The notes: generated from the sequence alone by a model not told the origin. A DNA stretch of 64,000 nt from Sparassis latifolia (GCA_018466975.1 CM031559.1:2790001-2854000); one strand, 5' to 3'; counted from the stretch's first letter, positions 1 to 11,484 are shown. Program-made: numbers and translations.

Positions 1-576
1 AGCGTCTTTCCGAGACCCTCGAGCCGAGCGCCCCACCGACATTCAAATTGTGCATGTCATAGCCCACTAGTAGGGCTGCGAGTCGAACAGCGAGATCCGG
101 GACGCCCAATGCACTCAGCGCTCAGCGCTCAGAGCTCAGATTGATTAACACTTTTGCATGAATTCATGACCTCTGATCCCCAGTGGCAAGGCAGCGCACC
201 ACCTTCAAGTTTTCCCCGATGCGCTCTGCAGTTTACGCCCCAGGTCGGGCCCAACCTTCGAACATATTTCCGATACCAGTGTCGGGCTCGAGCGCGCGAA
301 CCCCTTCACATTTTCGTTAAGCGTACCATACCCGGCTCCAATTCCAAGAGGTCCCGGACGCTCAGCGCTCAGATCGAATAACCATGCCATCATTTTCATT
401 CCTCGCCAAGCATCAGGACACTGCAAATCGTGCAGACACCGCCATTGAATATGGGGGGGCCCTCCCGCATTTTATTTAGCTCGCGCAGTATTTGGAGCAG
501 GTATAAATACTGGACGTCGTATAGACTATAGAGTACGGTGAAATGTGGAGCGGGGGGGCATGTGCTCTGAAGAGAT
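1..576. other. Intergenic, no gene seen
   Basis: No convincing coding exon is visible. Two short stretches (about 115-145 and 358-375) carry tandem copies of the 7-mer CGCTCAG, which suggests a small diverged direct repeat. Nothing else can be supported. Confidence 0.5.
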
Positions 577-953
577 TAGGGGGGTTCAGTTGTATCTGCG
601 AAAGCCGCTTTTCGTCGCTGTTGCTTAAGACCACATGACCTGAGCATCATGTGCACGTTGTTGTGTTCTAGCCGTGACTGCGATCGCTCACTAGGCTAGG
701 GTTGGGAAAATGCAAATGTTTGCCGGGCCGCCGATGGTGGCTGGAGACCCAATCTGGGAAAGCTAACTCCTCAAGTGGAAACATCGGGGGTTTCCGGTGG
801 AAAACCTCGCAAACTCCAGGGACCCATCGCTAACCCTAGCGTATACTCTCAGTCCGCACATGATCCCCGGATCACGCAAAAGTCATGTGCCGGTAAGCTG
901 CTTTCCGAGAAAGCGACGAAAGCGGCTTTCGCAGATACAACTGAACCCCCCTA
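577..953. mobile_element. MITE with TA target duplication
   Basis: The two ends form a long terminal inverted repeat. The left arm begins GGGGGGTTCAGTTGTATC just after TA (577-578). The right arm is its reverse complement and ends just before TA (952-953). About 40 bp of each arm match almost perfectly (CTGCGAAAGCCGCTTT is shared), and weaker pairing continues inwards. About 377 bp with no coding capacity and a TA duplication fits a non-autonomous Tc1/mariner-like MITE. The superfamily is inferred from the TA alone. Confidence 0.8.
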
Positions 954-1385
954 TTGAACATCCTACACACGCTGGTTGCGCACCTGGAGGCTGAGTCGTC
1001 CGGGTGGTCACTCAGACGTTATCGCGATGCCTAAGTTTGACACACAAATTCTCACGAGGCCCGGTATATATATTGTCGAACATGTCCATGTTAAGTTTAC
1101 TTCGAACTCACTCTTCACGATCAGTCTTGCCACCGGTCAGATCTTCAGATTTTATGAATTGTTGGGCCTTCGGTTCACCGAGCACGTTCGGGCAGTCATT
1201 GCGTCAAGTGCCCCGAAGTTCCTCGTCGATTCATTGGCCACTGCGCCATAATCGCACGCAAGGTCACTCATGCAATCACCCTATTGCGGATTCTTGCATA
1301 TAAAGGCGCGACACAATTGTACTCTTGCAATTCACCGTCTACTGGTCCCGCGCTCGAGCTCGTGAAGGCCATATTTAATCCCAAA
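954..1385. other. Intergenic, no gene seen
   Basis: Short open frames exist on the + strand, but none resembles a known protein or carries a plausible exon series. It separates the TA-flanked MITE from the CACTG-ended foldback element. Confidence 0.4.
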
Positions 1386-2285
1386 CACTGGGGGCAAAAG
1401 TGGATGTTCTACCTCAGAACAGTGTCTGAACATCCAAGAAACAGATTATGTTTTTGGACATGTCACATGTTTCAAACATGGAACATCCAATATGTCTTGC
1501 ACAATGTTCTATTGGAGAGCATGCTGGAGACATGTTGCATGTATTATTCTGGAACATATAATATGTCTCACACAATGTCTCATTGGAGAACATCCTGCAG
1601 ACTTGCTGCATGTTTCATTCTGGAATATTTATCATTTTGCTACTATATTCTGGGCTTGTCTCTCAGCACAATATGCACCATATAATAAGGATTTTCCATG
1701 GCCAAACATGTTACATTTTCAGCTGCTGTTAATCTTCAGAACATTGTGAGAAGATGTTAAGTGCTCCTACTTCAAATATTCAAGATGTCTCTGGGCACCA
1801 AGAACATTTGCAGTACATGTATGATTTTAGTATGTATTATACATGTATTATACATGTACTGCAGATGTCCTTGGTGCCCAGGACATCTTGTATCTTTGGA
1901 GTAAGATCACTTAACATCTCCTCACAATGTTCTGAAGATTAACAGCAGCTGAAAATGTAACATGTTTGGCCATGGAAAATCCTTATTATATGGTGCATAT
2001 TGTGCTGAGAGACAAGCCCAGAATATAGTAGCAAAATGATAAATATTCCAGAATGAAACATGCAGCAAGTCTGCAGGATGTTCTCCAATGAGACATTGTG
2101 TGAGACATATTATATGTTCCAGAATAATACATGCAACATGTCTCCAGCGTGCTCTCTAATAGAACATTGTGCAAGACATATTGGATGTTCCATGTTTGAA
2201 ACATGTGACATGTCCAAAAACATAATCTGTTCCTTGGATGTTCAGATGCTGTTCTGAGGCAGAACATCCACTTTTGCCCCCAGTG
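1386..2285. mobile_element. 900-bp foldback element, CACTG ends, AAA target duplication
   Basis: The left end CACTGGGGGCAAAAGTGGAT is mirrored by the right end ATCCACTTTTGCCCCCAGTG, and the two arms stay complementary over almost their whole length (about 430 bp each). They meet in an AT-rich centre near 1811-1862. The direct triplet AAA flanks both ends (1383-1385 and 2286-2288). CACTG termini with a 3-bp duplication are hallmarks of the CACTA/EnSpm superfamily. The arms also carry repeated subterminal motifs such as TGGAACAT, ACATGT and ATTGGAGA, as such elements often do. There is no transposase, so it is non-autonomous. Open frames on either strand are symmetrical products of the palindrome. 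Confidence 0.85.
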
Positions 2286-2526
2286 AAAGCTGCTGCTGCG
2301 TCCTTGCATGTGCTGCTCGTCCTTGCATGTGCAGTCCGTTGATATCCAAGAGGTCCACATGCAGAAGACGGGGGCCATGTGCCTGGACATCCTGCTAACA
2401 GCGTTCGTTGTCTTTACCCGAACGCAGTAGACAGGCAGCGCATGGACACAGGGACTTCTTCGCTGTTCGGCAGTACCGCCTTCGTTGCCTTTCAAGCTCA
2501 AGCCATATGACAGCTTGGGTGATCGG

Positions 2527-2533
2527 TATATAA
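2527..2533 (+). promoter_or_regulatory. TATA box of the lipase gene
   Basis: TATATAA lies about 85 bp upstream of the lipase ATG and is followed by a pyrimidine-rich leader. This spacing suits a core promoter with a short 5' UTR. Confidence 0.5.
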
Positions 2534-2615
2534 CTACTTGCTATGCGATCGTGTTGCACTGCACCCCTCCTCGCTACCTTGAACCCAGTTCTCGTGCATC
2601 TGCACCTCCGGTTCG

Positions 2616-3868
2616 ATGCCTCTCTCCCTCGTGCTCAGTACTGCTCTTCTGGCAGCTGTGACTGCCGTGCAGGCTGTCCCCGCTTCTAGTTTGAAAGCGA
2701 GACAGTCGATTACTACCCTCTCCCCCAGCCAAATCGACAGTTACACTCCGTTTACCCGATATGCCAGCGCGGGTTACTGCACTGCAGCTCAGACTCTTGC
2801 CTGGGACTGCGGCACGAACTGCGAGGCGAACCCCTCGTTTGAACCTGTTGCATCTGGAGGAACCGGCGACAGCATCCAATACTGTGCGTGTTGCTGATGC
2901 CAGTGTGATCGTTTCCGTGCGAACCCTCACGCCTTCCTCCCAGGGTTCGTGGGATACGACCCAACTCTAGAAACCGTTGTTGTGTCGCATCAGGGAACTG
3001 ATCCCGACGAGATGTAAGACGAACCACTGGGGTCACGCTGCCTCCCTGATCCACTCCCATACTTAGCATGCCACTCGTGACGGATGGGGACTTCTTCTTG
3101 ACGAATCTAGATTCCTCACTTTTCCCGGGCCTTAGCTACGATATTGAAGTCCACAACGGATTTGCGGTCGCACAGGCGGAGTGAACATCTACCTATTCCC
3201 GCTGGTTATTGATGCTTATTAGTGATCTGCAGCACTGCGGCGGACGTGCTAGCTTCCGTCCAGAGTGCGATGTCGACATATGGCGCTAGCCATGTCACGC
3301 TTGTCGGACACTCCCTCGGTGTGTTTCCCTTAGTATTCATGGTCTAGTATCTAGCTAAAACACAGTGTATTTTTTCTAGGTGCCGCAATCTCGCTCCTGG
3401 ATGCCGTGTATCTGCCTCTCCACATATCAAACGCGACTTTCACATTCGTTGGATACGGCCTGCCACGGGTATGCTTCTCCAAATGATTCATGCCGTATGC
3501 CTGTAACCTTGCTCGGTCTTTTTTGCAGGTCGGTAATCAAGCCTTCGCAAACTACGTTGACGCACAGCCCACGTCCGTGACGCACATCAACAACGAAGAA
3601 GACCCGATCCCCATCTGCCCCGGCATGTTCCTCGGCTATATTCATCCTTCGGGGGAAGTGCACATCGAAGACACTGGAGATTGGGCAGCGTGCCCGGGTG
3701 AGTTTATTCTATCTCGATAAATTACATAATCTTATCATACTTTCCTGCGCGCATACAGGGCAGGACAACCCTAGTACACAATGCATTGTGGGAGACGTCC
3801 CGAATGTTTTTGACGGCGATGAGTCGGATCACGATGGCCCGTACAATGGGGTAGTGATGGGTTGTTGA
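2616..3868 (+). CDS. Secreted class 3 (fungal) lipase
   Basis: Seven exons (2616-2883, 2944-3013, 3067-3180, 3233-3318, 3380-3468, 3529-3697, 3759-3868) join in frame to a 301-residue protein, the usual length for alpha/beta-hydrolase lipases of the Lipase_3 family. The N-terminus is a signal peptide (hydrophobic core LSLVLSTALLAAVTAVQA), then a short propeptide-like stretch ending KARQ. The nucleophile elbow VTLVGHSLGAA is built across the exon 4/5 junction. The likely catalytic Asp is in NNEEDPIPICP and the catalytic His in ESDHDGPY close to the C-terminus. Cysteines are placed for disulphides. It should hydrolyse acylglycerol or other ester bonds outside the cell. No break is seen. All introns are 50-61 nt with GT-AG borders. 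Confidence 0.93.
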
Positions 3869-4030
3869 GTTGCGTTAATCCTAACGGGCTGTATTTTTTG
3901 CACTATCGAATTTAATATTTTGTCGTAGTTTATCAGCGAGAGCATGGTCGTACGTGGGTCGCTGTCGAACATAAAAGTCACAAACGTTATATCGACCAAG
4001 GGTATAGACAGTACACAAGTACAGAAACCA

Positions 4031-5071
4031 CTATGCGGGTCCTCGAGAGATCGCAGCCGCGGCCATGTTTATCAACTCAAAACCGCCTGGTTTAATTGAG
4101 TACCAGACATCCAGCACGGGAGAGACGCACTGTAATGACAACCCCGCCTCTGCAAACCCCAGGAATTCGGGTAAGCTGTCTTTAAACACCGTTGCGACGC
4201 TCGTGCACCACTCGCGCAAAACCTCTTCTTCGGAGCGCTCTTGCGGCGGAGGGATCCCTAGTAGTGCAACCTGAAAATCGACGGAGAGGTTGGGATTCAC
4301 TGTCTTCAGTCTTAGCAGATTGCCGTCAATCGTGGGCCACACAAGTTTCGGCGAGAAGTCTCCTGCGCTCGAGCAGACTAGACCCAGTGCAATCTTCTCC
4401 ACAGTACGGGGAACCGACTCAAGAAATCTGTCGACCCATTGCATGCACTCGTATGGGCGGATACTATAGTCGATGTCTAGCAATGTGTACACTTTGAAGC
4501 TGACGTCGGTGGACGAGTCGTAGGGAAGTTGCAACTGTGATGGGTCGACATAGTAATCCACGATCAAAGCCAGGCTCGATAACTTCTCGGAGGCTTCCCG
4601 CACCAGCTCTTCGAAGGAGACGTCGAGGAGCGTCATCGCGCGAGGGGGCCGCCACGCAATGCCGAGGGCCTTCACACCGGAGTTCGAAAGAGGCGGCGAC
4701 AACCATTCGCAAAACGCTGTAGCCCGTCCGCCTGCCAGAGTTAACGTGTGGAAAGAGTCGGCATCCGCATTCGACGATTTAGAACGCTGCGTAGTTGCTG
4801 CGGGTTCAACGCGCACCCGCTTCACATGAAAGGTATGAAGCTCGGAGAAGGTTAAAAGTATACAGCAAAGCGCACGTATGTCGTATGTCCCGCCGACGAT
4901 TCTGAGAATTTTGATCTGATGCAACAATATGACCTCGAACAGTGTAAGGAGTGGTGTGGCCGTCCAGCGCATAAATGTCACATCGGTGATAGAGTCGGTC
5001 TTCAGGAGTTCTCTGAGTTTCTCGAGGTCGTAATGCTCTTTCTGCACGAAAAGATCTCCGAGTATTTCCAC
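4031..5071 (-). CDS. LRR-like orphan protein (F-box family C-terminal part?)
   Basis: One long open frame of about 345 codons, leucine-rich and with alternating hydrophobic spacing (for example LCCILLTFSELHTFHVKRV, ALGIAWRPP). This resembles the leucine-rich-repeat-like C-terminal part of Agaricomycete F-box proteins. No F-box is visible. The frame opens on GTG, with a TGA eight codons upstream and no splice acceptor between. The first in-frame ATG would be near residue 34. Either a 5' exon is missing from this model or the gene is 5'-truncated. The function is unknown and the family assignment is an impression. Confidence 0.45.
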   Translation of the reverse strand: MEILGDLFVQKEHYDLEKLRELLKTDSITDVTFMRWTATPLLTLFEVILLHQIKILRIVGGTYDIRALCCILLTFSELHTFHVKRVRVEPAATTQRSKSSNADADSFHTLTLAGGRATAFCEWLSPPLSNSGVKALGIAWRPPRAMTLLDVSFEELVREASEKLSSLALIVDYYVDPSQLQLPYDSSTDVSFKVYTLLDIDYSIRPYECMQWVDRFLESVPRTVEKIALGLVCSSAGDFSPKLVWPTIDGNLLRLKTVNPNLSVDFQVALLGIPPPQERSEEEVLREWCTSVATVFKDSLPEFLGFAEAGLSLQCVSPVLDVWYSIKPGGFELINMAAAAISRGPA

Positions 5072-5690
5072 CCGTTTAGGAGATCAGCAGGAAACATCCG
5101 TTAGAGTGCGATAGGAAACTCCATCAACGCAAAGAAGGTAGCCACTAGGAACCGGTCAGTGGCATGACAGACGCTCATCCAGGAGAATAGACTGTTCTAC
5201 AACGCGGACTCACTTATCCAATAGAGCACTCCAATCATAAGCCGAATAATCTGGAGAGCTGGGTAACATACTCTGGTCAGTGGAAGTGGCCGAATAGGGT
5301 GGGCGCGAGATATCGTCAGAAGTGGATGACAGGTCAATTGGATCGAGGTGGTTGAGAGGAAGTGCAGTACGTCCTGCGCTTGCCTTGATATATGCAAACT
5401 AATGGGCCACTGTGGAAAAGTACTAAGCGCATACGCCACAGTCAGATAGGTGCTAAAGCAACACAAAATACTCATATCTCGATATACGACGAACTCACTT
5501 GTTGTCAAACCCTATGTTGATATCTGCCTGGACGAAGTTTGTCCGGCACCTAGCAGTGGACCAATTGCACGCAGACAAACGATGTAACATCCTTACCTCT
5601 CACACACCAGACAAACATTCAAATTACACGGACGAAACCCACAACAGGAAGTATGAGGGGCGAGTGCAGGGTTGAATTAGTGAGATTATA
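5072..5690. other. Intergenic, unrecognised
   Basis: A 103-codon frame on the minus strand (5197-5508) is moderately hydrophobic, but its first Met and splice context are unconvincing and no family is recognised. The rest shows no gene. The region holds the 3' flank of the mitoribosomal gene and the 5' flank of the LRR-like ORF. Confidence 0.35.
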
Positions 5691-5722
5691 CCGTGAAATC
5701 TCCACAGATACTCCTACGTAGA

Positions 5723-6900
5723 TTACTGCCTGTTCTCCGGCATGCGCGCGAGCTGGCTCTTGCTGCGCATCCTGGGCCTGACCTCGGAATACCACTCCCA
5801 GGCGGAGCGCACGATTTCGCCGTCAGCATCGAACGGTGTCGGGATCTCGGAGTAGCCCGGGCGCGCAGTTGGGTGACGAAGATAGATCGCGGAGCACGTC
5901 GCGAAGGATGGCTCAATGTAGGCAGGGACGAAGAGGAAGGGTGCTGAATAGGGTGGCGGGTGGAACGGAGTCAGGTTGCCCCGCCTTGCTCGTTTGACTT
6001 TCGTCCAGCGCGCGGCGTTAGACGATGGGGTCGCGGAAGGCTCTGAGTGTGTCTCCGCCGACGCCGCACTTTTTGCCGACGCCTCGCTTTCGCCGTCGAC
6101 TCCCTCTTCTACAACTACGTCGGCCTCCGAGGAAGTTTCTGCAGCGGGAGGCGCGTCTTGGTCTTTTGTTGCAGCCTCATCTTCCTCGACCACGGGAGCT
6201 GCACTAGCCTGCAGAAAGCGTATCGCCTTGGGGTCCACGGATACCATATCTCCTGGCGCCAGGCGTGTGTTGGGATCATCGTGCTGCGCGTCTCCAGTCA
6301 GCAGACAAAAATTACAAGTGAGAGAGATCTCTCGCCTTCTTCCCGTTGAGCAGGACATCCCCGTGTATGACGAGTCGCCGAGCCTCGTAGACGCTGTGCG
6401 CGAGGCAGGCGCGAAAGATAACCACGTCGATGCGGCGCTCGACCTCGCGAAACATCAAGCTACCCACGGGCGCGAGCCCCTTCTCCTTCTCATTCTCCAG
6501 CCTTCGCCGCTCCTTCTCTGCAGCCTGATCACGCTTTGCCCACCTTGCAAGCCCGACCGTGTCCGATGCGGTTGGCGTAGGGCCAACGTGGGGGCGCACG
6601 TCCGGAAGTGTAGCGGGAAGGTACCAACGCTTGAAAATCTTCTCGTTGATATAGTCGCCATGGTACGCACGCAAGACTGCCTTGCTCGCCCACCGCTGCT
6701 GGTACAGGGACATGTGCATACGCGCACGGGGTTCAAGATCGTCCTTCAGCGCTCCCAACGAGCGACGCCAGAGGTTGTAGAGATTGTGCGGGTGCCAGCT
6801 CTGGTGCAAAAGATTGATTTGGTGCTACGTTCTGAGCGAAGGGCGAGCTCACCATGCGAGGCAATGCCCGTCGAAAGTTGTAGATGTTCGCGTCGCGCAT
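5723..6900 (-). CDS. NAM9: Mitochondrial small-subunit ribosomal protein uS4m (Nam9 type)
   Basis: Three exons (6853-6900, 6336-6800, 5723-6283) give a 357-residue protein. The start [16 protein letters not shown] splices to [15 protein letters not shown], typical of fungal uS4m. An S4 RNA-binding domain lies at about residues 118-180 ([20 protein letters not shown], then [13 protein letters not shown] and [15 protein letters not shown]). A long acidic Ala/Glu-rich insert and a C-terminal extension ending [12 protein letters not shown] follow, as in fungal mitochondrial homologues. It binds 15S rRNA early in assembly of the mitoribosome small subunit. The second intron (6284-6335, 52 nt) appears to start with GC rather than GT: only AAG|GC..CAG|CAC restores the conserved reading [11 protein letters not shown]. 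Confidence 0.9.
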
Positions 6901-7040
6901 TATGGACAGCACCTTCTCCGAAACCCAGTAAACCACAGCTCATGAAATGTGGTAGGTACTCACTCCGTGAATTGACAGCGAAGAAGATATCAATCCGCGC
7001 CTTAACCAAGGTGCCGCGTACTTGGAGGCAGTCTCCTTAA

Positions 7041-7592
7041 ATTATAGTGGTAGGGGCAGTCTAACTATACGTGTAGCGGTACTAGGACCTAACTGAGTTT
7101 GAACTGACTTACCACTTTTGCTTACAGGTAACTCGACCAAACAGTCAGCCACCCTAGGTAGGGTAGTTATTCTGGGATAACGCCACGTGGGACACGTGGT
7201 AGTATTGACTTGCATACAGGAAATATTACAAACCTTTTCCTTGAAGCACCGAGATTAGAAGCACTACACAAGCATTTCATGGACATAAATTCACAATGAA
7301 ACACAACACGAATCGCCATTGATACTGTTTGTGGTTCAGGTGGAAGCCCTTTTTAGCTCGAGAATAACGCAGGTGTGCTGGCGGAGATATTACATATATA
7401 CTGTAGTGTAAATTCAATTGTTCCTGCAAGTCCAGAGCACGTGCATGGTTTCAAAATTCAGGGCTTATTCTCGCCGCGTTCACCAAACGCGTCTCGACTA
7501 CCGTTTCCTCCACTGTCGACCTTCGCAGAGTTCTTGACTAACCTGGGCGAACACTTGTCTAACATCTTTGAAGAAACCTGTGTCCTTTACTG
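7041..7592. promoter_or_regulatory. Divergent intergenic region uS4m / GCP2
   Basis: About 690 bp separate the two divergent start codons (6900 and 7593). It contains the palindromic stretches CCCTAGGTAGGG and CCACGTGGGACACGTGG near 7150-7200. The latter holds two CACGTG E-boxes, candidate bHLH sites for one or both genes. No coding exon is recognised. Confidence 0.4.
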
Positions 7593-10500
7593 ATGGATCC
7601 CTACACGCCACGTTCCCGCCCTGGCTCGCGAAAGAAGAATCTCACACTGTCTCAGAAAGAGTATACCAAGGTACGAATGATCTCATGTAACGCGTCGTAT
7701 CGGACCTTTCAGTAGTGTGGCCCGAGAACCGTGCTGAGATACGAGCGTTCTTGTGAATGATACCAGGATGCATCCGGCCACGCCACTGCCACCCGCGCTC
7801 ATCGCGCCTTCACAGAGGCAAACTGGTTGTATCAAGGCAATACGTGTGTTCACACTCTGCATTTCCCGTGCTTGGGTGGAGGTAGAACATCGATGCCTGC
7901 TACCATGTCGCTCGACGCGCATTCTGAGTTTATCCAGGGGACCTTCTACAAGCTGCGGTTTGAACACGCAATTTCAGCACTATCCATTCACATTCGTGTC
8001 TCTGCATCTGCTGTATATCATATTATCGCGTGGAGCTGGCTGACCGCCGAGATGACAGGATTCATCGGTTCCAGTGCTAATGCTTCGCGCGCGAGTTCTG
8101 AATTAGTTGAACAGGCGTGGTTCAGTGGCACGAACCAGCAGAGCTACTATTGGCGTTCTCCCATAACCATGAATACCCTCTGACTGCGTCGTCGTCCTTG
8201 CAGGTCACAGGAACAATTGCATCTGTGCGGCGAACGCGCCAATACCTCGAGGATGGTCTTCCAGAAGAGCTTGCCGCGCAGGTCACTATTTCGCATGAGC
8301 GCGTACGAGCGAGAGGGCAAGAGAGTCTCGGTCCTGGTTAGTGTTTGTCCTTCCTTCTCTTTTTTTTCTGGGCTTCTTGAATGAATGGCGTATGTAGCGC
8401 GCGACGAACCGTCGTTTATTGCAGAAACCTCCTTTGTGCGTGCACCGCTCAATTCGCGCGTTGCGTCAGGAGCAGGGATTCCGAAAGATAAGGGCAAGGG
8501 AAAAGGTAAAGCCAGAGAAGACGGTCTCTCTGGCTTGCCTGTTAAGATCCAGGAGGCGCTGGTCTTGGAGGATCTGTTATATGTTTTGATGGTACGCACA
8601 ATTCATTGCACAACTGCATAAAACTGCAAGATACCTTACGGGAAGAGTGAAAGTTCTTCCCTCTAAGCCGAGTCTGGAGGATCACGAAAGTGAGAAGTCT
8701 AGAAACACGGAGTTTGAGTGTCAGATATGAACAGCCTGACCTGCTTTTCTGAGAGCTACCTGGAAGCTGGAGCTTCGATCATTATGGCCTGAAATCAATG
8801 ACCATAGCTTACCTGAATTTCGTGTAGGGAATTGAAGGTACACATATCACTTATCACCCAGATCATTCGCCAGAAGACGACGATCCTCTCCAGGGAGTGC
8901 GATTTACAGTATCCTCCTCACTTGGTGTGTGCTGTGTTATCAAGTTCCGCTTTCCAATTGACTCATGCCCGCAGATCCGTCGTTGCGAGACCTAGTCGAG
9001 CGAATTCTCCCACTGGCTACGTACTACACTGCCATCACCTCTTTTATCGAGCTTCGTAGTCACCTAGACTTTGGACTGGTCAACCACGCTCTCTGTGCAG
9101 CCTTGCGGGATATGCTGAAAGTCAGAATGCTTCTCTTTTCTTGTCACTGGTATTAATAGCTCTGTGCTCATAGGACTATCAGACACTTCTCTCACAGCTC
9201 GAACATGCTTTCAGCACCTCACCACAATTCACACTGCAGAAGCTATGGTACTACGTGCATCCGACTCTGCACACACTCTCGCTACTATACCTTCTCACGA
9301 CAGAACTCGCAACAGCTGATGACCCGTCTGCATCACTCTCGGACGACTCTTCTAGTTCCTCCGACGCGGAAGAGGCTGCACGGAACGAAGCACTAGGACT
9401 CGGCGGTGCCCAGCTCAAGGCGGTCCTTTCCGAAATTAACAAGGTTGCCATCGGTGGCAGCGGCATCGCGGTGAAAGGTGGAGAAGTCCTCGCTGTACTA
9501 CACGAGCGAATGCAGAACATGTCTGGTGACCCCGCGGCACATGCGTTGTATGGTACACTCCTTCGCGCAGCCGGGCGGCCGTACGTCGAGATGGTGCAGA
9601 CGTGGATCCGCATGGGTCGGCTCATTGATCCTTACGAGGAGCTGTGCGTGAAGGAGAGCAAGTTCATTGATCGCGGGACTCTTGAGATGGACTACACTGA
9701 TGAGTACTGGGAGCGGCGATACACCGTAGGTGATAACATTCGTATCGTGACTGCTGGACTGACCAAATTAATATCCAGCTTAGAGATGGCTCGACTCTGG
9801 GAGGATCGTCAAAACAGCATCAGGCAGGAGTGCCCCCTCCACGCACGGTTGGAGGGCGATTGCCTGGAGGCGCATGTGTCCCGCCGGTGCTTGAGCGGTG
9901 GAAGCACAAGATATTGCTCGCGGGGAAATACCTGAACGTCATTCGCGAATGCGGGATTGAAATTGCACGAGACCCGAGCCACGCGGACAACGAAGAGCTG
10001 TTTATGGATGATGAAAAGTGCGTCCGTATCTTGCCATTTCCGATGGATCAGTCTACTGATCATGGCCTTTAGGTTCTACAAATCCATCGACGATGCTTAT
10101 ACATATGCAAATCGCACATTGCTTTCGTTGTTGCTACGTGACCAGCAACTCATCTCGCGGCTGCGTTCGCTCAAGCGGTACTTCTTCCTTTCTCAATCGT
10201 CCTTTCTTACTCACCTGCTCGACCTTGCACACACCGAGTTACGCAAATCTGCACGCAACGCTTCCACGGGGAAGCTGCAGAGCTTGCTCGAGCTTGTCCT
10301 CGGCTCAGACGTGCAGGGCGAAGATGCGATGTTCCGCGAGGACGTCCGCGTTTCACTCTCGTCCAGCGGTCTGTACGAGTGGTTACTCAAGGTCCTGAAA
10401 GTCAACGGCGTCATCGGAGGCGAAGATGGTGATGGCGTAGACGGGCATGCGCACGAAGACGCGAAGAAGGAGCGTGAGAAGGCGAAGGATGATAAGAAGC

Positions 10501-11484
10501 AAATGCTCGGTAAGCTCGGCTATAACACATTCTGTCAGTTTCTGAATTGACGGATGTCTTCTACTTCGTTGTATTTCATTGTGATAGCCATTGATGCACT
10601 GACACTCGACTACACTGTCAAATTTCCACTGTCTTTGGTTATATCGCGAAAGACAATCCTCCGATATCAGCTCATATTCCGCTTCCTCCTGCACCTCAAG
10701 CACGTCGAGCAGTCCCTCTCTTCCATGTGGATTGAGCACAAAACTGCTCCTTGGCGCCGCTCGACTCGTCCCGCGGGCTCAGTAACAGACAACGACTGGC
10801 ACGCAGACTTCGAGAATTGGCGGAGGCGTGTGTTTCTGCTGCGCGCGCGCATGCTGGCGTTCGTACAGCAGATCCTCGCTTTTGCCACGTTTGAAGTGCT
10901 TGAGCCAAACTGGCGTAAGCTCGAGGACAAACTTGAGGCTGGCAAAGTTGAGACTGTCGACCAACTCTTGCGAGACCATGTGGACTTCTTAGACACTTGC
11001 CTGAAGGAGTGTATGCTAACAAGTTCGAAACTGCTTACGGTTTGTGCTAACCACCTTCCCAAAATCTCACATATCCGATGCTGATGTTGATGCAGGCTTT
11101 CTCTCGACTTATCGTCACTTGCGCAACTTTTGCACTGTACACTTCATCCTTCACAAGAGATGCGAACCGAGCTCTCGCTGCTGCTGAGACACCTGAAGGA
11201 GACCAGGGTAGAGTGAAAAGGTGGGATGTCCTTGGAAAGTTTGAAACGAACTTCAATCACTGGTATGTACACTGTATCTTCACTCCGTTGGCTGTTTCGA
11301 TGTTGACAATCTCTTGCAGGTTCAAGGTGCGTTAGCCTTGAGTGGAAACGGAGTAGGATGGACGGCTGATATGTTCGTGTGTGAACAGGTCCACCTCGAC
11401 TGTGTCCAGTTCTACGCGTCAAGCGAGAACGTTTCTCTCCTCCCGCTCGTGGTCAGACTTAACAGCATCAAGGGGGTATCATAG
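7593..11484 (+). CDS. SPC97: Gamma-tubulin complex component 2 (GCP2/Spc97)
   Basis: A multi-exon Spc97/Spc98-family gene. The GRIP1 part starts near EALVLEDLLYVLM (8550) and runs through DPSLRDLVERILPLATYY, LLRAAGRPYVEMVQTWI and GRLIDPYEELCVKE. The GRIP2 part includes KYLNVIRECG, ALTLDYTVKFPLSLVIS and FRFLLHLKHVE, and the end reads VVRLNSIKGVS. Introns seen: 8592-8827 (236 nt, long here), one after YTVSSSL-type sequence near 8923, then near 9121, 9730, 10018, 10515 and 11040, plus two introns around a 7-nt exon at 11320-11326. The likely start is ATG 7593 (MDPYTPRSRPGSRKK). Exons between 7680 and 8340 are uncertain. The product nucleates microtubules at the spindle pole body with GCP3 and gamma-tubulin. 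Confidence 0.85.

Noticed and set aside
1986..2501. 171-codon minus-strand frame, and its mirror at 1284-1685 on +
   Set aside because: Both are readings of the palindromic foldback element and encode the same peptide on opposite arms; no transposase motif.
5976..7040. 354-codon + strand frame
   Set aside because: Antisense to the uS4m exons, whose protein is well recognised; low-complexity Ala/Ser composition reflects codon bias of the real gene.
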